Under the pieces are notes generated by a model that saw only the letters and a program-made list of their open reading frames with translations, searched no databases and had not been told where the DNA came from. From Castor canadensis (Eukaryota > Chordata > Mammalia > Rodentia > Castoridae): a stretch of DNA of 64,000 nt. Shown piece after piece: positions 55,564 through 64,000 of this stretch; within the stretch, counting starts at the first letter, position 1, and each line of letters opens with the position of its first letter. The translations under genes were made by a program, and so were the position numbers. The stretch covers positions 131,753,866 through 131,817,865 of the forward strand of contig NC_133386.1 in the NCBI RefSeq assembly GCF_047511655.1, given 5' to 3'.

Positions 55564-55769
55564 TCAAATAATAAATTTTTAACATTAAAAACCACAGGCA
55601 AAGTTGAATATAAGCACTTTGCAAATTCACATGACCAAAACTAGCTTTTACTGGGGGAAGATATAAATTTAATTTTTATACTATCAGGAAAATAATGCAA
55701 GATGCCTAGGCATTAGTTTTAGGGTGGTGTTTTATTTGTTTCTCCCCTTCCACATAGTTGATCACTGTG

Positions 55770-55910
55770 GGATGGAAGAAAACATGGATTTTAGTTCAGT
55801 TCTGGCTCTGACTTGCTGTGTGACTCTGAGTAAGTGATTCCACTTCTATAAGCCTTACATTAATCTTATATAAAATACAATACTTGAAAGATATATGCTC
55901 TAAAGATTCT
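55770..55910 (+). mobile_element. MIR relic (EMSY intron)
   Basis: ttcagttctggctctgactt, gctgtgtgactctgagtaag, then a weak cttctataagccttac part. Confidence 0.7.
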
Positions 55911-55959
55911 TGCAGTTCAAAATGTCTATGGCTTACATACATACAGACTCCTTCAGGAA

Positions 55960-56095
55960 AGAAGATATATCCACCTTGTTTACTCCTCTCTACCTACCCT
56001 CAGGACTTAGCACAGTGCCTGGATCACAGTCTTTAAATAATACACGTGAAATGAATGCATGAAGGAAGGAATGAACCAATGAATGACATCAGATT
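55960..56095 (+). mobile_element. L2 LINE 3' end (EMSY intron)
   Basis: aggacttagcacagtgcctg, gatcacagtctttaaataat, then the gaatgaa-type tail. Confidence 0.7.
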
Positions 56096-56294
56096 GCCTA
56101 CAAAGAATGTTTTGCATTCCAAGCACTTAATATCAAAGACATTGAATTTTTAAGGGCATTCTTTAAGGAATAAATGACAGCACTTCACAGACTTCCTTCA
56201 CTCATCCCTGTAAGTATTACTGAATTAATAAAATCAATAATTCAGGTCAAAGTTAAGTATACTATTCAGATCTGAAAATATTTTAATATATATT

Positions 56295-56560
56295 AATGAT
56301 AAAAATAATAACAGCTAACTTTGTTGAGTATTACTGTACAAATACTTGACCAAGTATATATACCCACTTAATCTTCAAAACAACCCTGTGAGGTAGGGTT
56401 GTCTCCATTTCATAGGTAAAGAATCTGAGGTACAGAGGTTAACTCAAGTTGTTCAAAGTCACAGGTGCTATGGCATAATGAGTATAGGTGAGAATCAAAT
56501 CTAGGGAATTCTGGCTCCAAACACTTAGTTCTTAATTACTCTGTTGTCTGTCCTTCTGAC
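56295..56560 (-). mobile_element. MIR relic (EMSY intron)
   Basis: taatcttcaaaacaaccctg, tgaggtagggttgtctccat, ttcataggtaaagaatctga, ggtacagaggttaactcaag. Confidence 0.8.
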
Positions 56561-56764
56561 AGCACAACTGGCATGAAGAACATGCTAAAAGTTAGGTGAG
56601 AATTCTACAGAGAATCTACTCATTACCTGTGACCCTTACAATGAAGCAAATTATACTTTCACTCTTGTTAAGAATGTGCAGAAAAATAATTTCCAAATAA
56701 GCTACCTAAAATGATTTTTAATTTAGTGACTATGCCCCAATAGCCACAATAAATTTTAGTAAAA

Positions 56765-56960
56765 TTACTCATAGTTACCATCTGTTGAACAATTACCATG
56801 AGCCAGGTACTGTGCTACGTGCTTAATTATTGATCCTATGAAGTAGGCATTACTTATTCCTATTACTGGTAAGGAAACTAAGGCAGAGTGAGGTTAAGTA
56901 GTCTTGCTCAAGTAATGAACGGCAAAGCCAGGAAACCATCCCTTTTCCACTATACCCTAA
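56765..56960 (-). mobile_element. MIR relic (EMSY intron)
   Basis: ccatgagccaggtactgtgc, gatcctatgaagtaggcatt, ggtaaggaaactaaggcaga, gtgaggttaagtagtcttgc. Confidence 0.8.
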
Positions 56961-58144
56961 AATTCTCTTCAGGGGAGAATTTTAATAATCATAGTGAAAA
57001 CTTTTGTTAAGAATTATGTAATTCACTAAAGTCATTTTTATAGAAGGAGACAAATTATTTGAGTAATTCAATGGCTATTTCTATTTGCCTTAATTATTAT
57101 TAAGCACCCATACTTAATTATGTCTTAATTGGTTTAATATTGGTCAATTTGTATTCTCTCTTAGCTTGGCATCATGACAAAGGGAATATTTCCTCTAAGA
57201 ATTTCCAAGTCATGTAACAGTGAATCTATGGTAAATCCTAAAATGCAAATTCTCAATTTACTAAAATGTGTTGGCCTGATACCATCTAAGCTTTGCACCA
57301 GTTTAGCAAAAACACAAAATGACTAGTGTCAAGAAAACAACCTAACACCTTGCAAGCAGAGAGGGAAGTCTGGGCTCAGTAAATCTTTAATCTCAATCTG
57401 TTATGCAGGATGACAAATGACATTTAGAATGAAAAGAATGTGAAAATCAGAAGATGTACTGTCAAGAAATAGTTCCATTAAGTTAACTGACCTGTACTTA
57501 CCAGTGCGTGACAATAACCATAGTAAGATTATTAAAACAATAATGATGGAAATAAAAAGCAGTTTACGGTTAATCCCAAATTAGATACAAAAGTAGTTTA
57601 GAAATATCCCTGTACAACACGTATTTCCAGATATTCAAGTTAATCGAGGTTTGATTATCCTAAGAACCACAAATGTAGACCAAGAACAAAAACTATTTTT
57701 CCAAGGACACAGAACCTGAAGTTAACTTAAATGGAAGTATAATCCAGTTATATTCCAGGATTTTTTATTTTTAATTTTTTTAGCAAACTGTAGAATCCCA
57801 AAATGTGAACCCAGAAATCACCAATCTTCTGGGTTAAAGTGCTAAGTCAACACACTGGCAAGCATGGCTCGTAACTTATAAAATGAAGCTGACATATGGA
57901 CTCGGGGCCTTTTATTGCCTCTATTGTATATTGTGTGATAGTATTCACAAATCTTCCATGATTCTATTCTAGAAAATAAATAAATATAAGTTTGTATCTT
58001 TTTAACAGGTATTAAACCACCTCAAAGACAATCTCTGTTTTCTTAGTATCTTAGCTTGACTGTTCCTGTGACATTCCAAAATGCACCAAACCCAAAACCT
58101 CCCATCTGCCCAACAACATTTCTCACTTTCCTTCCAATTCTTAC
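56961..58144. other. EMSY intron, AT-rich, unassigned
   Basis: No exon, SINE or LINE recognised. The last bases before 58144 are the donor side of the exon at 58145-58645 (CAG|gtaaga on the minus strand, a strong donor). Confidence 0.5.
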
Positions 58145-58645
58145 CTGAATGATAATTTCTGCCGGGCTCTCTTCAGCTTTCTTTTGGCCTACATTCTGAA
58201 TACGCATGAATTGGCCTGTTGTAGGCACTCCTGGAGCATCGATTTTCCTGGTCGTTAGGGGAGGGCCAACAGCAGATGGACTTGAACAAGACTCTCTACA
58301 TTTCTGTTGCTGGGGAGTAGAATTCGCCATCCCTGCCACCACCATGTGGGTGGAAGGTAATGATCCTGCTTCACCAGTGAGCATACTAGTGGCAAGAGCC
58401 TTCTTTGGGGGATCCACTACCATATGTTCTACATTTGTATCAATCTGAGCTTCCATCAAAGACATTTTCAAAATGTCTGACACTGCTGTCTTCTCAGACG
58501 CCTGAATGGGAGATATGCTTGTAACTGGTGATGTCAGCTTAGGCACACAACTGCCACCAGTTATCTTTGTAACTGTGGGAGGCTGGCGCCCCTCAAAAGT
58601 TATCTTTGTAACAGAGGATCCTTGAGTTATAATTGGCTGCTCCAC
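58145..58645 (-). CDS. EMSY: EMSY coding exon, 167 codons (third from the end of the four seen)
   Basis: Runs 58645 to 58145. The acceptor is ttttcag followed by GTG GAG CAG; the donor CAG|gtaaga is strong. The peptide starts VEQPIITQGSSVTKITFEGR and ends PAEIIIQ; it is rich in Ser, Thr, Pro and Val, with no folded domain evident. A repeated VTKIT motif occurs twice within the first 30 residues. The exon is 501 bases long with phase 0 at both ends, so skipping it would keep the frame. The previous and next exons join in phase 0. Confidence 0.94.
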
Positions 58646-59646
58646 CTGAAAATAAATTGGGGTTATGTGTGTTACAGCTACATCTCTGAGAAAAACTAAT
58701 TAAACACCCCAGACAATATGGCAAAAGAAACATTTGTGTGATACACTAGGAAGACATTGTGAAGCTCTGTGTTACAGTAAGAGGGCTGATGGGAAGGATC
58801 TGGTTACTTATAAGGAACCTAGGGAAAGAGGAGGGGTTGAAAGAACCTTTGTTCAGCCAGCCACATTTTGTAGCAGTAAAGGAAGAAAACATCACAGCAG
58901 CCTAGTTTTCCTTTGGGATCTGCATTCCCAAACAGTACACCTTCAACCTGGCTCAAATTATTTCATATAATCTTCTGCTTTTTAAAATAAAAAGTAAAGT
59001 ATTTTCCTTAATCTTTTGCTTCAAAAAACATTTATACAAACATATTCTCTCTATATATGCATTTATAATATACACATACACACATATGTATCATTCCAGA
59101 GCCAAATGATTTTTACTAATAAAATATTTCTTTTGATTATCCACAGATAATTTCACTGAAATCTACAAGATAAACCTGGAAGAAAATTTATGAGCTAGAT
59201 GGTGATGATGTAAACTACGAAGGAAGATAGATGCTCAAGATGTTCAATGAAGTTCCTTAAAAGACTGCAACCAATTTACTTAGCATTATTGGCACAGAAA
59301 TAAGAGTTTATAGGCATGGAGATAAATATTTTATACCTAAAAAATAAAAATAATTTGGGAATATCGCTTCTATGCACTGTTAGTCAATGCTGCTGAAGTG
59401 ATTTCTTTAAAAAACTGCCTGGAAAATCAAGTTCTGAGTGCTACGCTTTTTTTCTCTTCCTATATTAGTGCGTGCATTTCTTCCCTAACGCCAACCTTGT
59501 GGTGGGGCAAAGGAACACGAGCGTATGAGGCTTTTGGGTTTCCTCTTGCCAGGAGAAAGCACTGCTAGCATGATAGGGTTGTGATGTTCTCATTTGTTTC
59601 CACGAACACAGAAGTTTAACTTTGCATGCTATCAATATTCCGTTAC
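58646..59646. other. EMSY intron (1001 bases)
   Basis: No repeat or exon recognised. It is AT-rich on its left and becomes more mixed near 59450-59600. Confidence 0.5.
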
Positions 59647-60210
59647 CTGGCTTGCCGGCTGTTTCTCTGACGAGGCAGGGAGTGACATTTGGCTCTGGGG
59701 AGTTTGGGGTTGCACGAAGATTTTTGGTTGGTTCGGAGCCTGCTGCAGTTTAGGGAGCTGCTGCGTGGTTTTCACTGCAAGCACCTGTACTACAGTTTGC
59801 GGGGGCTGTGCCATTAAGGTAGGAAGCTGCCTGTCTTTGGCCACCAAGGGGTGCTGTGTGTGCTGTACATCTGGCTTGGGCTGTGCTTGTTCTTGCTGGA
59901 GAGGGGTGAGTTTTTGATGCCTGATGGAAAGCTGGGGCATTTGCGGGAGTTTGTGCTGGAGCTGGTCTGCCTGCAGGTGGATGGTCTGCTTCTGTTTAGT
60001 CTGGAAGCACTGCAGAGTTTTCACTTGCAACTGAGTCTGTTCCAGCTGGGGCTGGCTAAGTTTCTGCTGTTTAGCTGACTGTGACTGAGTCAGGGCAGAT
60101 CGGTAAAACAGACCTGTCTGAGGGTCTAAAGTGTCCATTTCTTCAACCTCGCCCTCCTCAGTTCCAAGTTCCTCGCTGTGTTTGGTAAAAGCAGTGTGAC
60201 TGCTTAATGC
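59647..60210 (-). CDS. EMSY: EMSY coding exon, 188 codons, Gln-rich
   Basis: Runs 60210 to 59647. The acceptor is acttag followed by GCA TTA AGC; the donor is CAG|gtaacg. It opens with ALSSHTAFTKHSEELGTEEG and an acidic patch (EEGEVEEMDTLD), followed by a long Gln/Leu-rich segment (about residues 45-125 of the exon) and a Gln/Pro-rich end (SSEKQPASQ). Such glutamine-rich stretches are typical of transcriptional cofactors. The exon is 564 bases with phase 0 at both ends, so it too is symmetric and skippable. Confidence 0.94.
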
Positions 60211-61249
60211 CTAAGTAAAAAAGGCACAAAGTAAGAATGAAATAAGAAAAACACCTATATTGCTACATTTTCCTTGAACTGGAAAAGACTGTTCATAAGA
60301 TTCATTCAGAAATTTTCAGACGAGTCTAAAGAAACTCAAGAGGCTTCAAATCAAAACTCTTGTAATTTGAATTCTCAGACATTAAGTACTTCAAAATCTG
60401 GTCTACTCATCACTACAGGAAAAGTACCAGAGGGCCCAGAACTTATATTAGAGTGATAGGGTGACCTTACAAGCACAGCTCCAAAAGAAGAGATAGGCTC
60501 CCTAGCTTAGCAAACAGCTCTGCAGCGTGTCCACAGGGGACGCTTGCCTGTCTAAAGAAAGAATGCAACAGCCAAGGACTGAGGTGTCCAGAACAAAGCT
60601 AAGGTTCTGAGAAGCACGCTTTGGCCCCATACATGTCCAGGGCTGTCGGCAAGGTCAGTGAAATTGTCTGAGCAATATGCCCACCCCTGTCCCCACAGCA
60701 GGCCTCCCCGAGGAGGGTGGGGATGGCTCTCCAGGCTTCACTAGGCCACAGCTTTCTAGAGATCTGGTTCCCAGGAGGGAGGAGACTGGGGAGGGGTCAG
60801 GTTGCTTCTGTCAGTAGAATGGGAAACTGCTGGTGTCAGCTGAGATAGCGTTGGGAGGAGGCATCACCTTGAGTGACATGGTCAGGGCCAGCCTGTCTGA
60901 CTTCTAGGTGCCTTAAGAAAGGTCAATGTCAGGACCTGCCAGATGATGGCCAAACTAAGACCTGCTATCCAGCAAAACCTCTGTCCAGCTGGCTTCCCTT
61001 TGGACACAAGATGCATACTATCCCCATCTTTCCCACTACCTTGTCATATACTAACCGTATCACAACTCTAAACTTTAAAACTGCAAGACTCAACTCTCCC
61101 CTATGTCATAATGACTTTTACACATACAAATTTTCAATTCAACATCTCTTCATTGACTTTCAGGTAGCTTGCTTATAATTAGGTCCAGCTGCTACCAGCT
61201 GAGTGACAGTGATTTCTGTGAGTACATCCTTAATACATAACTGTGTAAC
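60211..61249. other. EMSY intron, left part
   Basis: Mixed composition; about 60600-60900 is GC-richer. No repeat or exon recognised. Short open frames at 60274-60456 and 60873-61178 are antisense to EMSY and unsupported. Confidence 0.45.
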
Positions 61250-61440
61250 AAAGGCAGTTTACTTTGGGCTTAAATCCTGGCTCTGCCACCTGGGGCAAGT
61301 TACTTAACTTCAGTGAGCATGAGTTCCCTCCCTTGCAAGAGAGAAACACCCACTTGTGAGGATCATGGTGAGAACCAAACAAGTTAATGTACTTAAAGCT
61401 CAAAGCACAGTGTCTGACATAAAAATCAACTTATGAATAT
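61250..61440 (+). mobile_element. MIR relic (EMSY intron)
   Basis: gcttaaatcctggctctgcc, acctggggcaagttacttaa, cttcagtgagcatgag, then caaacaagttaatgtactta and aaagcacagtgtctgacata. Nearly full length. Confidence 0.85.
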
Positions 61441-61989
61441 ATTTATCTTTTTCCACATTACTCCTAATACCTGATGTTTCTGTTTTATATTAGCTCATTC
61501 TCTTGCCAGTTAAATCTTTTTTTTTTTTAATGGTCACGTATAGTTAAAGAAATCAAATCTTTCTTTTCCTATCCTACTTGTCCGTAATGTTCCCAAGAGG
61601 ATTCATTATTAAAGAATAAAAAGAACAAAACAAAACAAGCAGCAAACAGCTAAAGAAGACAAATGCTACTTCATTCGAAAATATTTGCCCCAGTGATAAA
61701 TTCTTCCATACCAATAAGATACACAGATACAGTGACCACTTCTGATACTATTAGATTCATCTAGGTGGACTCACCCTTTTGAAATGTCACACATTCACAG
61801 AAAGTTCAAAAGTATGGTTTCCTAATTATTTTCTGGTGTCAAGCCTCAATTCACTGTTCACAGATTAAGGAATTATACAAACATTCTGTAGTTCAGTTAT
61901 TTGTCCTCTTAAAATAGGAGATGAAGGCAAACCTTAATTCAGAAATGAAGCAGCCGCAGAAAATGGGGTGGGGTTAGAAGAGATACAAC
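61441..61989. other. EMSY intron, right part
   Basis: AT-rich with no repeat recognised. It ends at the donor of the exon at 61990-62141 (GT on the minus strand at 61989-61988). Confidence 0.45.
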
Positions 61990-62141
61990 CTGCTGCATAA
62001 TGTGGGTGACCGCTCCAGGGGAAGACGCTGGGATGGACTTCACCACCACCGAAGTCTGTGTTGCGGTCTGTGACTGGGCCACATGCTGAAGCAGGGTCCG
62101 CTGGGGCTGGGAGGGTTGTTGGGGCTGGGAGCGATGGCTGA
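61990..62141 (-). CDS. EMSY: EMSY coding exon, about 50 codons (first of the four seen)
   Basis: Runs 62141 to 61990. The acceptor is tattttcag followed by TC AGC CAT CGC, so the exon begins with the last two bases of a split codon (phase 1 intron before it). The peptide reads SHRSQPQQPSQPQ, then TLLQHVAQSQ, a VVVKSIPASS stretch, and ends THIMQQ. The donor CAG|gttgta is canonical GT but weak at positions +3 to +6. The preceding exon is not found up to 64000, so the intron is at least 1.86 kb. Confidence 0.92.
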
Positions 62142-62254
62142 CTGAAAATAGAGGAGGTGATGATATTTCTCCAGAAATCACCACAGCATCTGTAACCAGT
62201 GGTCATTTTAAACAAATGCCTGTGAGCTTATATCACACACAGGAAGAGTAGTAT

Positions 62255-62430
62255 TGTGAACTAAGAGGCAGAAGACCAGAATCTGCTCATCTATGAGCTG
62301 TGTGACTCTAAGAAAGTCTCTTATCTTCTTCGAGACTCTGTTTTCTCATCTGTAAAATGGGAATAACAGGGCTAGTATAAGGATGAGAGGAGAAATGTAT
62401 ACCAAAGAACTGTGAAAACTATTATCACCA
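62255..62430 (+). mobile_element. MIR relic (EMSY intron)
   Basis: ctatgagctgtgtgactcta, agaaagtctcttatcttctt, ttttctcatctgtaaaatgg, then ataaggatgagaggag. Confidence 0.85.
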
Positions 62431-63254
62431 AGGAAGAACAAACTCTGAAAGTCCCATCTTCTTATGAATTGTCTCACTTTCTGCAGTAACTTTTAATCCA
62501 TTAAGGTAACAAAGCAAAAATGAGTTTCTGTAATTCCAGGCATGACCCAGGCATATCCTTACTCTCTTGGTCCCAGTTCCAAATGCAGTTCAAACATTAG
62601 GAGCATTTATTCCTTTATATGGACGTGACACTGTGTCACAGCCTATACTTCCTAAAAATGGAAAATGTCAGGGTGATACTGCAAAAAGAAAATTAGACCA
62701 AGAATCAACTTGGATTTTGTCCCACTCTGCCACCAATTAGCCATTTGAAGAAGTCACTTCTCCTATATTAACCTCTAAAACATAGAGCTTTTGTTTTGCT
62801 TGATTTTTTTTTTTTAGATGGGATGTTTCTACTTAGAAGAGAACCAAATAAAGTAATGGGCTGAAAAATGATCCTTAAATTATAAAGTACTAAACAAATA
62901 TAAGGTTAACAAAAGAACAGAAAAATCTCTCATCTAAGATTTAGATTACCTGACACAAATAGGTGTGTAGTTGTAGAAAACAACTCCACCTCTTATTCTC
63001 TTGCTATTTCCACAGAATAGCTAGACCTACATACCCACACATGTGCCTATCTATCATCTTTTACCAGCCTTAACTTCAACTTTATAAGCAGTTCAAGCAT
63101 TTGCCACTTCTAAATCTATAGAACCTTAATTATGCTTAGGGTTACTGGAAAACAAACCCTTTGACTCAGAAACAGGTAAGGAAAACAAATCTATAAATTA
63201 GATGAGAATTTTGAGATTACTAAAACTCTCTCCATCCATGATTCTAATGTTCCT
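62431..63254. other. EMSY intron, unassigned
   Basis: About 62690-62790 has a weak forward MIR likeness (cactctgccaccaattagcc). No exon recognised. Confidence 0.45.
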
Positions 63255-63478
63255 GAACTCATCCCTCCCCAAATACTGGGGATTAAACACAGGGCCTCGT
63301 ACTTGCCAGGCAAATGCTCTGTAACTTGAGCTACACCCCAAACTCTTAATTTTGTTTTCTTTTGTATTTTGTTTTTGAGATAGCGTGTCACTAACTTTGC
63401 TTGGGTTGGTCTTGAACTTACAACTTACAATCTTCCTATCTCTTATGCTTGAGTAGCTAGGGTTACAGGCGTGAGCCA
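63255..63478 (-). mobile_element. Dimeric ID-like + 7SL SINE (antisense)
   Basis: Antisense ID unit (ggggattaaacacagggcct, cgtacttgccaggcaaatgc), then one antisense 7SL unit (ggttggtcttgaacttacaa, ttgagtagctagggttacag gcgtgagcc). It has one 7SL unit only, unlike the trimer at 55250. Confidence 0.8.
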
Positions 63479-64000
63479 TGCCCAATGTGTAATGTACCTT
63501 GATTTATAATTTCAAGTGGCACTGATTCCATGCTTAGAAAATAATGGGGTGTCCAAGAGTAAATCATTCACTGCAGAAATCAGTGTAAAAATGCCATTTA
63601 TGTACTATAAAGACCAAACTTTAAAACTATCCAGTGAAATAAAAACTTCATTTTTATGACACTTTGTTCTATTCATATTCACAAATGCAGTATTTCTCTT
63701 ATTGTTACACATATGCCTACATGTGATATGAGATTATAGATAGCACCACCAGGACTCTTTTATAAATGTACTATAATACTATATTTCACACTGTGCTCTA
63801 TATGTACATTTTAAATTTCAAGACTTAAAAATCTTCCATATGTGCTCAATAGAACTGAAAAAAAAAAAAGCAGTCAAAGTTTACATTAAAACAACTATGA
63901 AACCATCTATATAGCTGAATTGGAGAAAAACAAATTATGGCAATATTAAAATTAAGGAAGCAAATTAATGAAGTTTTTTAATCGAAAATCATCAGAAATG
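63479..64000. other. EMSY intron, AT-rich, to window end
   Basis: No exon or repeat recognised. Confidence 0.45.

Larger units (their letters stand above)
52517..64000 (-). other. EMSY: EMSY gene, 3' part (last four coding exons; 5' part outside the window)
   Basis: EMSY is a nuclear protein that binds the BRCA2 transactivation region through its N-terminal ENT domain and takes part in chromatin-linked transcriptional repression; that is family knowledge, and the ENT exons are not in this window. Four exons of the C-terminal region, all with GT/AG borders and matching phases, are seen on the minus strand. Introns are 54094-58144 (4051 bases), 58646-59646 (1001) and 60211-61989 (1779); a further intron runs from 62142 past the window edge. 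I recognised the protein from memory, and the match is near-continuous, so orthology is not in real doubt. Confidence 0.93.

Noticed and set aside
58206-58448. Open frame antisense to an EMSY exon (also 59594-59917 and 59851-60078)
   Set aside because: Shadows of the real minus-strand exons with Cys/Gly/Val-rich composition caused by the complement of Gln/Pro/Thr codons.

Overview
This is a mammalian nuclear window, most likely from a rodent of the beaver/kangaroo-rat group (Castorimorpha). It carries many tRNA-derived ID-like SINEs (A box like tggctcaagtgg, B box like gagttcaaacccc) and 7SL-derived units fused to an ID-like tail, together with ordinary mammalian MIR, L2, L1M, MaLR LTR and MER5 relics. 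The species call is inference from the SINE style and was not checked against a library.

The only protein-coding gene I can support is EMSY (BRCA2-interacting transcriptional regulator), on the minus strand. Its last four coding exons lie at 62141-61990, 60210-59647, 58645-58145 and 54093-53899, followed by an AT-rich 3' UTR to about 52.5 kb or slightly lower. Together they encode roughly the last 470 residues, the Gln/Ser/Thr/Pro-rich C-terminal third. All upstream exons lie beyond position 64000.

Positions 1-52 kb lie downstream of EMSY. If the order is as in human 11q13.5 and mouse, this is the interval between EMSY and LRRC32 (GARP), the region of the allergy/inflammatory-bowel risk locus and its distal T-cell enhancer. 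No LRRC32 coding exon is visible. Layout: 0-6 kb, mixed sequence with two LTR-like elements and a few SINEs; 6.2-17.8 kb, GC-richer, with almost no lineage-specific SINEs but several MIR, L2, MaLR and MER5 relics; 17.8-21.9 kb, AT-rich old L1; 21.9-28.1 kb, a second SINE-poor block with a (TG)19 tract and a promoter-like motif cluster; 28.2-51.5 kb, a mosaic of old L1 fragments cut by about 25 younger SINEs; 51.5-64 kb, EMSY.

The most notable observations are: a composite SINE with two 7SL-type units and one ID-like unit, seen six times, two of them flanked by plausible target-site duplications; a compact CCAAT / palindromic octamer / inverted CCAAT / TATA cluster at 24.05-24.13 kb; a 179-base exon-like open segment at 49.06-49.24 kb; a perfect 41-base tandem duplication; and an AT-rich palindromic cluster. 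There are no tRNA, rRNA or CRISPR features. Repeat boundaries are read by eye and are approximate unless a target-site duplication fixes them.
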